Shown piece after piece: positions 51,018 to 63,242 of a stretch of 64,000 nt of DNA. A program made the position numbers and the translations under genes. Position 1 is the first letter of the stretch. Every line of letters starts with the position of its first letter. The notes beneath the pieces were generated by a model. It did no database searches. It saw only the letters and a program-made list of their open reading frames with translations, and had not been told where the DNA came from. Source of the DNA: Sphingobium aromaticiconvertens. Its GTDB lineage: Bacteria > Pseudomonadota > Alphaproteobacteria > Sphingomonadales > Sphingomonadaceae. The stretch covers positions 2,785,501-2,849,500 of the forward strand of contig NZ_JBANRJ010000001.1 of the NCBI RefSeq assembly GCF_037154075.1. Direction: 5' to 3'.

Positions 51018-52907
51018 CTAAGATGGAACCTTGCACATAATGGTCCGGGCGGGCACGACCACTTCACCTCCCGGCGTGGCGAAACCGATGTCGCTGTTCC
51101 ATCCGTTGAAGCACAAAGTGACGCCGGAGCGGCGGTAACGGAGCATCAGGGTGCAGGCATCGGGCGCTTCCCAACGGTTCGGGGTCATCGGCTGCCCGCC
51201 AGGATCGAGCCAATCCACCGCCCCTTCTTCCAGCAGCGCGATGTCGTGAAGATCAGGCGTAGCTGCGCGCAATGCCCCCAGCGCGAACGCATGGGCCTCT
51301 ATATCCCGATTCCGTCCGGCCCAATCAATCCAGCCCACCGCATTGTCCTGTGCATAGGCATTGTTGTTGCCTTGCTGGCTACGGCCGAACTCGTCGCCTG
51401 CCGTCAGCATGATCGTACCACGCGACAGGAAAAGGGTGGAGAGTAGCGCCTTGACGTCACGCACACGGGCGGCCTGGATGGCGGGGTCTTCGCTATGCCC
51501 TTCCACTCCATTGTTCCAGCTATGGTTTTCGCCATGACCGTCGCGATTCTGCTCACCATTCGCCTCATTATGCTTGTGGGCATAGGCGGTGAGGTCGGCG
51601 AGGGTGAAGCCATCATGGGCGGCAAGGAAATTGACGGTGCGGGCGACTGAACCCTGGCCCAACAGGTCCGTCGATCCGGCAAGCCGTGTGGCAAAAGCAC
51701 CCAGCATATGGGGCGCTCCGCTCCAGAAACGGCGCATATCATCGCGATAGCGGTCGTTCCATTCCAGCCAATTCTCGCCGAAACTGCCCAGTTGATAGCC
51801 GCCGGGTCCGATGTCCCAGGGTTCTGCGATCATGATGCGGTCGGCGAGCAGAGGATCAGCGCGCATCTCCGCCAATAATGGCGCATCGGCGTGGAAACCA
51901 TCCGCCAACCTCCCAAGGGCCGGGGCAAGGTCGAAGCGAAAGCCGTCTATTCCGGCCTGCGCAACGAACCAGCGGAGCGAGTCCAGGATCAAGCGACGGC
52001 TGACCGAGTGGTTGCAATCGATGCTGTTGCCCGTGCCGGTGTCGTTGATCAGGCTGCCATCAGCCGCGTGGCGGAAATAGTGGCGGGCATCCAGCCCTCG
52101 AAGCGACAGGGTTGGCCCCAGCATGTCACTTTCGCCGTCATGGTTGTAGACCATGTCGAGGATGACGCCGATGCCCGCAGCATGAAGCGCCGCGACCGTA
52201 TCGCGCAGCTCGGCAATCCCGCCGGGCGCAAGGCGCGGGTCCAATGCGAAATAGCTGACCGGATTATAACCCCAGGCGTTACGGAGGCCCAGCGGCGGCA
52301 AATGCCGCTCGTCGATCCAGGCGTTGATCGGCATGAGTTCGATCGCGCCGACGTGCAGGCTTTTGAGATGGGCGATGATGGCGGGATGAGCGAGCGCGGC
52401 TATGGTGCCGCGCTGCTCTTGCAGCACGTCGGGGTGGAGCATGGTGAAGGCGCGGACCTGCACTTCATAGATGAGGCCGCCGGGGGTGAAGAGTGGTGGT
52501 TTTGGAGGGAGGGCAGGCGCTAACGCTTCTACCATGCCTTTGGGCATCAGCGATGCGGTGTCGCTCCCCTGCCCGCGCGGGGCAGCCAGTGCGGGATCAT
52601 GTTCGAAGGCGCGGTCGATCGCTATCGCATAGGGATCTAGCAATAGTTTGTCGGGGTCGAACCAGAGGCCCGCAGGCGGATCATAGGCGCCATCGGCGCG
52701 CAGGCCGTAACGGGTGCCGGGGCCTGCATTGGGCATCACGAGCGACCAGATGCCCTGATCGTCACGCGCCATGGGCAAGCGCGTTTCAAAGTCTTCATTG
52801 TCGAACAGGCATAGCCAAAGGGCGATGGCGTCAGGCGACCAGACGGAAAAGCGTGTTCCCTGCCCTTCGGCCACCGGTCCCAGAAGCGACAGGTCAACGG
52901 GGTTCAC
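51018..52907 (-). CDS. glgX: Glycogen debranching enzyme GlgX (GH13)
   Basis: A 629-residue GH13 isoamylase-type enzyme: N-terminal CBM48 domain (TRFSVWSPDAIALWLCLFDN), NAWGYNPVSYFALDPRLAPG, VVYNH-equivalent DMVYNHDGES, nucleophile Asp326 in GFRFDLAP, acid Glu362 in MIAEPWD, and FLAAHDGFTLADL. It trims phosphorylase limit dextrin. The GTG start overlaps the glgA stop. It is the last gene of the glycogen operon. Confidence 0.95.
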   Translation of the reverse strand: MNPVDLSLLGPVAEGQGTRFSVWSPDAIALWLCLFDNEDFETRLPMARDDQGIWSLVMPNAGPGTRYGLRADGAYDPPAGLWFDPDKLLLDPYAIAIDRAFEHDPALAAPRGQGSDTASLMPKGMVEALAPALPPKPPLFTPGGLIYEVQVRAFTMLHPDVLQEQRGTIAALAHPAIIAHLKSLHVGAIELMPINAWIDERHLPPLGLRNAWGYNPVSYFALDPRLAPGGIAELRDTVAALHAAGIGVILDMVYNHDGESDMLGPTLSLRGLDARHYFRHAADGSLINDTGTGNSIDCNHSVSRRLILDSLRWFVAQAGIDGFRFDLAPALGRLADGFHADAPLLAEMRADPLLADRIMIAEPWDIGPGGYQLGSFGENWLEWNDRYRDDMRRFWSGAPHMLGAFATRLAGSTDLLGQGSVARTVNFLAAHDGFTLADLTAYAHKHNEANGEQNRDGHGENHSWNNGVEGHSEDPAIQAARVRDVKALLSTLFLSRGTIMLTAGDEFGRSQQGNNNAYAQDNAVGWIDWAGRNRDIEAHAFALGALRAATPDLHDIALLEEGAVDWLDPGGQPMTPNRWEAPDACTLMLRYRRSGVTLCFNGWNSDIGFATPGGEVVVPARTIMCKVPS

Positions 52908-54358
52908 GCGCCACGCCGTACCAATTGTTCAAACAGCATAGCATAATGAGCGGCGCTGTGCGTCCAGGAAAAATCCGCTTTCATGCCTGATTTCTGAAGG
53001 GCGGGCCACGTTCCTGCGGTGCCGTGCAGGCGAACGGCCTTGGCTATCGCGCCGTGCAGGGCCATCGCGTCGTTGGCGGGGAAGTGCAGGCCGGTGGCGA
53101 CGCCTGCGCTTAGTGCCGCTTCGTTGGCGTCGATGATGGTGTCAGCAAGCCCCCCTACCCGCGCGAGCACGGGCACACAACCATAGCGCAGGCCATAAAG
53201 TTGCGTCAGGCCGCAGGGTTCGAAGCGCGAGGGGATCAGGATGGCGTCCCCGCCTGCCTGCATGAGATGCGAGAGCGGTTCGTCATAACCGATCTGCACC
53301 GCGACCCGGCCCCTATGGCGATCGGCAGCGGCAAGAAAGGCGCCCTCGATCGGATGGTCACCCGATCCCAACACCGCAATCCGTCCCCCTAGTCCCACCA
53401 GATGGTCAAGCGCATCGACGAGCAGGTCCATGCCCTTTTGCCAGGTCAGGCGGCTGATGACGATGAAAAGCGGGCTATCATCCTGTCCCAGCCCAAATCG
53501 CTTTTCGAGCGCCCGGCGATTGGCGGCGCGGGTCGCAAGGGCGCGGGCAGTATAAGGCCTTGCGATCAACTTATCAGTAGCCGGATCCCAGATCGCGGTA
53601 TCGATGCCGTTCAATATGCCATGCAGCTTGTCGGCGCGGCCCCGGATCAGGCCATCAAGGCCCATGCCGTCATGGGGCGAGCAGATTTCATGGGCATAGG
53701 TCGGGCTAACCGTGGTGATCGCGTCGGCGGAGACGAGGCCAGCCTTCAGGAAGCCGATGCCACCATAATATTCGACCCCGTCGACGCCCCACGCCTCTGG
53801 CGGCAGGCCCAGCGCAGCGAAAATGTCCGCCCCGAACCGGCCCTGAAAGGCCAGATTGTGGATGGTCATCACGCGGGGCAGGGCATGAGCGGGACCGAAC
53901 CGCATATAGGCCGCCGCCATCGCCCCCTGCCAGTCATGGGCGTGGACGAGCGCGGGTCGCCAGCCCGTGATACTACCCGCCGCAATATCCGCCGCGACCC
54001 GGCCAAGCGCGGCGAAACGGCGCCAGTTGTCGGCCCATTCATTGCCCACAGCATCGCCATAGGGACCACCCGGCCGCGCGTAGAAATCCGGCGCGTCGAG
54101 GATCAGCAGGTCGAGATCACCGACCTTCGCCGCCAGCAGGGTCGCCGGGGCGCCGAACAGGTCGTCATAGCGGACAAGTTTGCGGGCCTTGCCGACAGCG
54201 CCAAGCACCGCCGGGTAACCGGGCACCAATGTACGGACGGCAACACCCTGACGCCCCAGCGCTTCGGGCAGCGCGCCGGCCACGTCGGCCAGCCCCCCTG
54301 TCTTGATGAGCGGAAAGATTTCGGAGGCAACCGCCAGAACCTGCATCGATAGGGGCAT
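52904..54358 (-). CDS. glgA: Glycogen synthase (ADP-glucose type, GT5)
   Basis: A 484-residue GT5 synthase: VASEIFPLIKTGGLADVAGA with the KTGGL ADP-glucose-binding motif, HAHDWQGAMAAAYMRFG, FIVISRLTWQKGMDLLVDAL, and the C-terminal IPSRFEPCGLTQLYGLRYG. Transfers glucose from ADP-glucose to the glycogen chain. It starts 3 bp after the glgC stop and overlaps glgX. An ATG four codons later is an alternative start. Confidence 0.96.
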   Translation of the reverse strand: MPLSMQVLAVASEIFPLIKTGGLADVAGALPEALGRQGVAVRTLVPGYPAVLGAVGKARKLVRYDDLFGAPATLLAAKVGDLDLLILDAPDFYARPGGPYGDAVGNEWADNWRRFAALGRVAADIAAGSITGWRPALVHAHDWQGAMAAAYMRFGPAHALPRVMTIHNLAFQGRFGADIFAALGLPPEAWGVDGVEYYGGIGFLKAGLVSADAITTVSPTYAHEICSPHDGMGLDGLIRGRADKLHGILNGIDTAIWDPATDKLIARPYTARALATRAANRRALEKRFGLGQDDSPLFIVISRLTWQKGMDLLVDALDHLVGLGGRIAVLGSGDHPIEGAFLAAADRHRGRVAVQIGYDEPLSHLMQAGGDAILIPSRFEPCGLTQLYGLRYGCVPVLARVGGLADTIIDANEAALSAGVATGLHFPANDAMALHGAIAKAVRLHGTAGTWPALQKSGMKADFSWTHSAAHYAMLFEQLVRRGA

Positions 54359-54361
54359 CTT

Positions 54362-55621
54362 TTAAAGCACCAGCCGGTCGATCATCGGTTGGGTGATGAG
54401 GCAGACGCCATTATCCGACCGTCGGAAACGGATGGCATCCTCCTCCGGATTTTCACCCACCACCAGATCGGCGGGGATGGAGATCCCCGAATCCACCACG
54501 CATTTATGTAGCCGCGCGCCCCGCCCGACCGTGCAATCGGGCATGATGACGCTTTCGGTGACGGAGGAGAAGCTGTGGGTCCGCACGCCCGAGAAAAGCA
54601 GGCTGCGGTGGAGCGATGAGCCGGACACGATACACCCGCCCGCGATGAGGGACGATGTGGCGGAGCCGCGACGGCCATCTTCATTATGCACGAACTTGGC
54701 GGGCGGGGTGACCTCCGAATGGGTCCAGAGCGGCCAGCTTCGATCGTAGAGGTCGAGCGAAGGGACGACATCGGTGAGGTCAATATTGGCCTGCCAATAG
54801 GCGTCAAGCGTACCCACATCGCGCCAATAGGGCACCAGTTCGCTTTCCGCGCGGACACAACTGCTGGAGAAGCGATGGGCGACGGCTTTGCCATGCTTCA
54901 CCATATAGGGGATGATGTCGCTGCCGAAATCCCGCGAGCTGTTGGGATCGTCGGCGTCGCGGCGCAGATGTTCGATCAACAGCGCGGTTTGGAATACGTA
55001 AATGCCCATCGACGCCAGCGCCATGTCGGGCTGACCGGGGATGCTGGGTGGTGTCTTTGGCTTTTCAAGGAACTGGGTGATGACGCCCTGATCGTCGACA
55101 TGCATGACGCCAAAGCCGCGCGCTTCCTTCAGCGGCACTTCCAGGCAGCCGACGGTGACGTCCGCGCCGCTGTCAACATGCTGCTGGAGCATCAGCTCAT
55201 AATCCATCTTGTAGACATGGTCGCCCGCCAGCAGAACCATATATTCGGGCGCATAGCTTTCGATGATGTCGATATTCTGGAACACCGCGTCCGCCGTCCC
55301 CTCATACCATTGATGTTCCGACACCCGCTGGCTGGCGGGCAAGATGTCGAAGCTTTCGTTGCGTTCGGTGCGAAAGAAGTTCCAGCCGCGCTGGAGGTGC
55401 CGGATCAGCGAGTGCGCCTTATATTGCGTCGCGACGCCGATGCGTCGGATACCGCTGTTGAGCGCGTTGGAGAGGGCAAAGTCGATGATCCGCGCCTTGC
55501 CGCCGAAATGGACGGCGGGCTTGGCGCGTCGGTCGGTGAGTTCGGCGAGGCGGCTGCCGCGCCCCCCCGCCAGGACATAGGCCATGGCGTCGCGACCAAT
55601 GGGTTGATTTCGTGGCTGCAT
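54362..55621 (-). CDS. glgC: Glucose-1-phosphate adenylyltransferase
   Basis: A 419-residue ADP-glucose pyrophosphorylase: [20 protein letters not shown] (nucleotide-binding loop), [53 protein letters not shown], and a C-terminal left-handed beta-helix. It makes ADP-glucose for GlgA and is usually the allosteric control point. It follows glgB by 21 bp. Confidence 0.96.
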   Translation of the reverse strand: MQPRNQPIGRDAMAYVLAGGRGSRLAELTDRRAKPAVHFGGKARIIDFALSNALNSGIRRIGVATQYKAHSLIRHLQRGWNFFRTERNESFDILPASQRVSEHQWYEGTADAVFQNIDIIESYAPEYMVLLAGDHVYKMDYELMLQQHVDSGADVTVGCLEVPLKEARGFGVMHVDDQGVITQFLEKPKTPPSIPGQPDMALASMGIYVFQTALLIEHLRRDADDPNSSRDFGSDIIPYMVKHGKAVAHRFSSSCVRAESELVPYWRDVGTLDAYWQANIDLTDVVPSLDLYDRSWPLWTHSEVTPPAKFVHNEDGRRGSATSSLIAGGCIVSGSSLHRSLLFSGVRTHSFSSVTESVIMPDCTVGRGARLHKCVVDSGISIPADLVVGENPEEDAIRFRRSDNGVCLITQPMIDRLVL

Positions 55622-55642
55622 CGGTCCTGTCCTTCGCCTTTT

Positions 55643-57802
55643 TTAGTTTTCCAGTTCCAGCATCAACGTCCCGAAAGGCGGGATGGTGACATTGGCCCAG
55701 CCGTCTGCGTCCGCATCGACACAACCCATGTTGCCGATGCCGCCGCCGCCATAGTCGGCCGCGTCGCTGTTCAATATCTCGCGCCAGCGGCCAGCCCGCG
55801 GCAGACGCAGGCCGTAGCCGGGGCGCGGAACGGGCGTGAAGTGGCTGATGACGACGATCGGCGCGGCTCCCGGCGCCATTCGTACCCAGGCGAAGACCGA
55901 ATCCTGCGCGGCATCGACCAGCACCCACTGAAAACCCTCCGGCTCGCAATCGCGGGCGTGGAGGGCGCGATGGTCGCGATAGAGATGGTTGAGGTCGGAG
56001 ATGAGGCGCTGCACGCCCAGATGCGCGCTATGGTCGAGCAGATGCCAGTCGAGCGCGCGCTCTTCGTTCCATTCGGCGCGCTGGGCGAATTCCTGCCCCA
56101 TGAACAACAGCTTCTTGCCCGGATAGCCCCACATCATCGTATAATAGGCGCGCAGGGTGGCAAATTTTTGCCAGTCGTCGCCGGGCATCTTGTGCAGCAG
56201 CGAGGATTTGCCGTGGACCACCTCGTCATGGCTCAATGGCAGGACGAAATTCTCGGTAAAGGCGTAGAGCAAGCCAAAGGTGATCGCGTCATGATGATGG
56301 GCGCGGTGAACGGGATCTTTCGCCAGATAATCCAGCGTGTCGTGCATGAAGCCCATATTCCATTTAAAGCCAAAGCCTAGGCCGCCGTCATGTACGGGCG
56401 CGGACACTTTGGGCCAACTGGTCGATTCCTCGGCCATGGTCATGATGCCGGGCTGGGCGGCGTAGAGTGCCTTGTTCATTTCCTGAAGGAAGGCGACCGC
56501 CTCAAGATTTTCGCGTCCGCCCTTTTCGTTGGGCACCCACTCGCCTGCCTTGCGGGAATAATCGAGGTAGAGCATCGAAGCGACGGCATCCACGCGCAGG
56601 CCGTCGACATGGAAGCGTTCGGCCCAGAACAGCGCATTGTTGACCAGATATTCGGCGACCTCGCGGCGGCCGAAATTATAGATGGCGGTGCTCCAATCGG
56701 GGTGGAAGCCCTTGCGCGGGTCTTCATGTTCGTAAAGCGCGGTACCGTCGAAGCGGGACAGGCCGTGCGCGTCGGTCGGAAAATGCGCGGGCACCCAGTC
56801 GAGGATGACCCCCACCCCCGCCTGGTGTGCGCCATCGACAAAGCGAGCGAACCCGTCCGGGTCGCCGAAGCGCGCGGTGGGGGCATAGAGGCCAGTCGTC
56901 TGATAACCCCAGCTTGGATCATAGGGAAATTCGCTGATCGGCAGAAATTCGATATGGGTGAAGCCCATGCCGACGACATAGGGGATGAGCCGCTGGGCCA
57001 GCGCGTCCCAGTGCAGGAAGTCGCCATGCTCGTCGCGCTGCCAGGAACCAGCATGAACTTCGTAGATGGAGATGGCTTCACGCCGGGCATCGACGCATGC
57101 CCAATGGGCGCGGTGGCGACCGTCGCCCCAGACATGAGCGGGCGGAGAAGCGACCACCGACGCATTGGCAGGGCGCAGTTCGCTCTGGAAGGCGAAGGGG
57201 TCAGCCTTGAGGGCAAGGATTTCTCCGTCGGCGGCGACGATTTCATATTTGTAGGGGCTGCCGGGGCCAACGTCGGGCAGGAACAGTTCCCATACGCCGC
57301 TATCCTGCCGATGGCGCATGACGCCACGCCGCCCGTCCCAGCGGTTGAAATCGCCGACCACCGACACGCGGCTGGCATTGGGCGCCCAGACCGCGAAGTG
57401 CGTGCCATCCACGCCTTCGAACGTGATGGAATGCGCGCCCAGCTTGTCGAACATGCGGCGATGGGAGCCTTCGGCGAGGAAATGGTCGTCCTGCGGGCCA
57501 AGGACGGGGCCGAAGCTGTAGGGATCGGTCAGCCAATAGTCGCTGCCATCGGCATAGATGGCATGATAGCGGAGCGGCTGGCGCTTGCGCATTTTGACCT
57601 TGCCATGGAACAGGCCCGCCGGGTGAATACTGGCTAGGTCGCCCACGACCTTGCCATCCAGCGCATGAGCGGTGACGCTGACCGCTTCCGGCAGCAGGAC
57701 GCAAGCCGTCAGGCTTCTTCCGTCCGGGTGTACGCCCAATATTGCAAAGGGATCGTTGTCGCGTCCCTGAACCAGCCTCTCCATCTGGTCCTGTGTCAAC
57801 AT
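55643..57802 (-). CDS. glgB: 1,4-alpha-glucan branching enzyme (GH13)
   Basis: A 719-residue branching enzyme with both N-terminal domains, then [20 protein letters not shown], the (beta/alpha)8 barrel with nucleophile Asp405 ([12 protein letters not shown]) and acid Glu458 (MAEESTSWP), and [16 protein letters not shown]. The catalytic residue numbers coincide with those of E. coli GlgB. It forms alpha-1,6 branches. It follows glgP by 27 bp in the operon. Confidence 0.96.
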   Translation of the reverse strand: MLTQDQMERLVQGRDNDPFAILGVHPDGRSLTACVLLPEAVSVTAHALDGKVVGDLASIHPAGLFHGKVKMRKRQPLRYHAIYADGSDYWLTDPYSFGPVLGPQDDHFLAEGSHRRMFDKLGAHSITFEGVDGTHFAVWAPNASRVSVVGDFNRWDGRRGVMRHRQDSGVWELFLPDVGPGSPYKYEIVAADGEILALKADPFAFQSELRPANASVVASPPAHVWGDGRHRAHWACVDARREAISIYEVHAGSWQRDEHGDFLHWDALAQRLIPYVVGMGFTHIEFLPISEFPYDPSWGYQTTGLYAPTARFGDPDGFARFVDGAHQAGVGVILDWVPAHFPTDAHGLSRFDGTALYEHEDPRKGFHPDWSTAIYNFGRREVAEYLVNNALFWAERFHVDGLRVDAVASMLYLDYSRKAGEWVPNEKGGRENLEAVAFLQEMNKALYAAQPGIMTMAEESTSWPKVSAPVHDGGLGFGFKWNMGFMHDTLDYLAKDPVHRAHHHDAITFGLLYAFTENFVLPLSHDEVVHGKSSLLHKMPGDDWQKFATLRAYYTMMWGYPGKKLLFMGQEFAQRAEWNEERALDWHLLDHSAHLGVQRLISDLNHLYRDHRALHARDCEPEGFQWVLVDAAQDSVFAWVRMAPGAAPIVVISHFTPVPRPGYGLRLPRAGRWREILNSDAADYGGGGIGNMGCVDADADGWANVTIPPFGTLMLELEN

Positions 57803-57829
57803 AGCGTCAGGGTTTCACACGGGGCATCG

Positions 57830-60295
<2,466 letters not shown>

Positions 60296-60394
60296 GGATG
60301 CTATCCCCCTGCGATGAGAGAGCGATGATTGCACGGCCCCGCCAACCCCGCCAAGTGCTATTTTGCGCTGCAGCAATAAAAAATTGGCGCTTTT

Positions 60395-61636
60395 TCAGGC
60401 GGGTTTGGGAAGCGGCTCCGCGGCGCGGCGCGCGATGACCGCATCCTGCAGACGGCTGCGCAGTTCGGCGCGAACGGGATAGACGGTCGAAGGCAGATGC
60501 TGGGTCATGAAGATGGCGATCAACCGTTCTACCGGGTCGATGCAGAAATAGGTCGAAAAGATACCGCCCCAATAATATTCGCCGACATTGCCCGCCGCCA
60601 CAGAGGCATCCAGCGTCACCCCAAAGCCCAGGCCGAAGCCAACCCCGGCATAGCCCGCCTCGCTGAACATGGAGGTCGAGAGGGTGGTGAGATCGCGCCC
60701 GTCCGGCAAATGGTTGGCGCGCATGTTTGCGATCGTTTCGGGGCAGAGTAGCCGCGTGCCATCGAGTTCACCGCCGCGAAGCAGCATCGCTGCGAAGCGG
60801 TGATAGTCGGCGGCACCGGAGACCAGACCGCCGCCGCCAGAACAGAAGCGGACCGGCTGGCTCCAGCGACTGCGTGCGCCGCGATCGGCGAGCGAAAGGC
60901 CGCCATCCGTGCCCAGTTGCCATGCATCGGTGAGGCGGTGCACCTTGTCCTTGGGCACCTGGAAGAAGGTGTCGGCCATGCCCAGCGGGACAAAGATGCG
61001 GTCCGCGAAAAAAGCGTCGAGGCGCTGGCCGGACAGCCGCTCCACCACTACGCCCAGTACATCGGTCGATACCGAGTAATTCCACTTCTCGCCGGGGGAG
61101 AATTCCAGCGGCAGGTCTGCCAGCGCAGCGATAAATTCGTCGGAGTTTCGGCTCTGCTGAAACTCGTCGAGGCCGAGCGCGCGATAGGCGGCATCGATCG
61201 GTGTCTGGCGTTGCAGGCCATAGGTGAGGCCCGATGTGTGGCGCAGCAGGTCACGCATCAGCATGGGGCGCTTCGGGGTTCGAGCATCCTGGCCGACCCT
61301 CAACGCGCGAAACTCCGGGATCACGGTTTCGACGGGATCGCTCAGCGCGACCTGCCCCGCTTCGACCAGTATCATGAAGGCAACGGACGTGACCGGCTTG
61401 GTCATGGAGGCGATGCGGAACAGCGCGTCGGATTGGAGGGGGGCACCATCCGCCCGCGCCTGCCCCCGAGTCACCATTAACAGCGGCTGTTCATCCCGCG
61501 ACACCAGCAGTTGCATATGCGGCAGCTTGCCCGTGTGGACATAGGTGGCGTCGAGATACCCGACCAGTGCGTCGAGCTTGGCCGCGTCCATGCCCAGTTC
61601 GGCCGCGCGGATCGGGTCCGTTATCTCGGTGTCCAT
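60395..61636 (-). CDS. Class C beta-lactamase-family serine hydrolase
   Basis: A 413-residue serine hydrolase (EstB/DD-peptidase-like): SxxK in FRIASMTKPVTS (Ser77, Lys80), the YxN-type motif WNYSVSTDVLGVVVERLSGQ, and a late GWGG-like EYYWGGIFSTYF. No signal peptide is visible, unlike true beta-lactamases, so a cytosolic esterase or peptidase activity is more likely. Start 61636 is the first ATG with homologous sequence; the longer frame overlaps the divergent sigma-factor gene. Substrate unknown. Confidence 0.85.
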   Translation of the reverse strand: MDTEITDPIRAAELGMDAAKLDALVGYLDATYVHTGKLPHMQLLVSRDEQPLLMVTRGQARADGAPLQSDALFRIASMTKPVTSVAFMILVEAGQVALSDPVETVIPEFRALRVGQDARTPKRPMLMRDLLRHTSGLTYGLQRQTPIDAAYRALGLDEFQQSRNSDEFIAALADLPLEFSPGEKWNYSVSTDVLGVVVERLSGQRLDAFFADRIFVPLGMADTFFQVPKDKVHRLTDAWQLGTDGGLSLADRGARSRWSQPVRFCSGGGGLVSGAADYHRFAAMLLRGGELDGTRLLCPETIANMRANHLPDGRDLTTLSTSMFSEAGYAGVGFGLGFGVTLDASVAAGNVGEYYWGGIFSTYFCIDPVERLIAIFMTQHLPSTVYPVRAELRSRLQDAVIARRAAEPLPKPA

Positions 61637-61744
61637 CGGCTGCCGCGCTACCGGATCAGCGGGTTGAGGTAAAGTCGCTGGATTGCCAGCACGGCTTGCG
61701 ACCATTAAGGGATCGCGCCTGACCTTTCGTGACAGGACACAAGC
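61637..61744. other. Divergent intergenic gap, serine hydrolase / sigma factor
   Basis: 108 bp with no recognisable gene or strong dyad. It presumably holds two divergent promoters. CCTTTCGTGACAGGACACAA precedes the sigma-factor ATG, without an obvious strong ribosome site. Confidence 0.4.
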
Positions 61745-62257
61745 ATGGCCGTTGGGCTGGCTGCCATCTTTCTGGAGAACCGCCCCGCCCTGCTGCGCTT
61801 TCTGCGCGCGCGCGGCGCAGGGGATGATGCCGAAGACCTTTGCCAGGACATCTGGATGAAGCTGGAAACGCGGGAGCCGGAGGATGTGACAGAGCCGCTG
61901 CCCTACCTGTATCGCATGGCCAACAACCTGATGCTGGATCGCTATCGATCCACTACGCGGCGCGAAAAGCGGGAGCAGGACTGGGCGGGCGGCGGTACTG
62001 GCGTCATGAGCGATGTTGCCAACGACGTGCCGGTGGACGAGCAATTGATCGCTGCCCAGCGACTGGAGCAGGCCGAGGCAGTGTTGCGCGCGCTTGGACC
62101 ACGCGTTGAGATGGTATTTCGTCGGTTCCGGATGGAAGGCATAGGACAGCGCGCCATTGCCGAGGAACTGGGCGTCAGCCTGACGACGGTCGAAAAGGAT
62201 CTGCAAAAGGCGTATCGCGCCATGCTGACCCTCAAGCAGAAACTGGATACGGAATGA
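61745..62257 (+). CDS. FecI-type ECF sigma factor
   Basis: A 170-residue RNA polymerase sigma-70 factor of the ECF (iron-starvation/FecI) type. Region 2 is AGDDAEDLCQDIWMKLETRE then LYRMANNLMLDRYRS; region 4 has VFRRFRMEGIGQRAIAEELG and VSLTTVEKDLQKAYRAM as the helix-turn-helix. It directs transcription of its cognate TBDR when released by the FecR partner encoded 37 bp downstream. Confidence 0.93.
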   Translation: MAVGLAAIFLENRPALLRFLRARGAGDDAEDLCQDIWMKLETREPEDVTEPLPYLYRMANNLMLDRYRSTTRREKREQDWAGGGTGVMSDVANDVPVDEQLIAAQRLEQAEAVLRALGPRVEMVFRRFRMEGIGQRAIAEELGVSLTTVEKDLQKAYRAMLTLKQKLDTE

Positions 62258-62294
62258 CGGGCGCAGTGACGTCTTGTGTCGCAAGGGGCAAGAT

Positions 62295-63242
62295 ATGAAC
62301 AGGGCTGATGCCATGATCCAAGAGGAAGCGCTCGGATGGGTAATCCGAACGCGCGATCCGGACTTTATCGACTGGACGGGCTTCACCGCCTGGCTGGAGG
62401 CCGACTCGCGCCACGCCGCCGCCTATGACGTGCTGGCGACCGATGACGCGGATCTGGCGGCACTGGTGCCCAGCGAGCCGGTTATTGTGCCGCCGCCCGC
62501 CAATGATGTGGGCGAGCCGGGCTGGCGTCGGTGGCGCTGGCTGGCTGGTGGTGCCATTGCCGCTGCGCTGGTCGCGACACTGTCCATTGCCACGCTCAAC
62601 CGTACAGACATCTATACCGTGACCACCAAGCCGGGCGAGACGCGCGTCATCGCGCTGGAGGATGGCACGCGGATCGATGTGAATGGCGGCAGCACGCTGA
62701 GGCTGGATCACAAGAATCTGCGCTTTGCCGCGCTCGATCAAGGCGAGGCCGCTTTCACCGTCACCCATGACGAACACGACCCGTTCCGTGTGAAGGTGGG
62801 CGAGACAGTGTTCGAGGATGCAGGCACGGTGTTCAACATCGTCCATAGCGGCACGACAACACGCATCGGCGTGTCGGAAGGGTTGGTCGTATACAACCCT
62901 GAATCCGAAGCGATCAGCCTGCCCGCCGGACGCGCATTGGTGGAGGATGCGGCGGGGCTGCGCCTGTCGGCCGTCGATCGGCAAGCTGTGGCAAGCTGGC
63001 GGCAGGGACGGCTCATTTATGACAATGCGCCGATCGGCGAGGTGACGGGCGACATATCGCGGTCGCTCGGCGTCCGGCTGGATGGCACGAGCAGCGCGAA
63101 GGCGATGCGCTTTACCGGCACGATCCTGCTGGACAAGGATGCGCCGCGCTTCTTTGCCCGCACCGCGCCGTTGCTGGGGCTATCGGCCGTGCGACAGGGC
63201 GATGCCTGGTTGCTGAAGGAGAAGGATGGCACGCAGCGCTGA
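62295..63242 (+). CDS. FecR-type transmembrane anti-sigma regulator
   Basis: A 315-residue FecR-family protein. A cytoplasmic N-terminal DUF4880-type segment (EEALGWVIRTRDPDFIDWTG, FTAWLEADSRHAAAYD) binds the sigma factor. One transmembrane helix (WLAGGAIAAALVATLSIATL) lies at about residues 82-102. The periplasmic FecR domain has TKPGETRVIALEDGTRIDVN and GVSEGLVVYNPES. ATG 62295 follows AAGGGG; the TTG upstream (62274) is less likely. It transmits the signal from the STN domain of the TBDR encoded next, whose start lies inside this gene's end. Confidence 0.92.
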   Translation: MNRADAMIQEEALGWVIRTRDPDFIDWTGFTAWLEADSRHAAAYDVLATDDADLAALVPSEPVIVPPPANDVGEPGWRRWRWLAGGAIAAALVATLSIATLNRTDIYTVTTKPGETRVIALEDGTRIDVNGGSTLRLDHKNLRFAALDQGEAAFTVTHDEHDPFRVKVGETVFEDAGTVFNIVHSGTTTRIGVSEGLVVYNPESEAISLPAGRALVEDAAGLRLSAVDRQAVASWRQGRLIYDNAPIGEVTGDISRSLGVRLDGTSSAKAMRFTGTILLDKDAPRFFARTAPLLGLSAVRQGDAWLLKEKDGTQR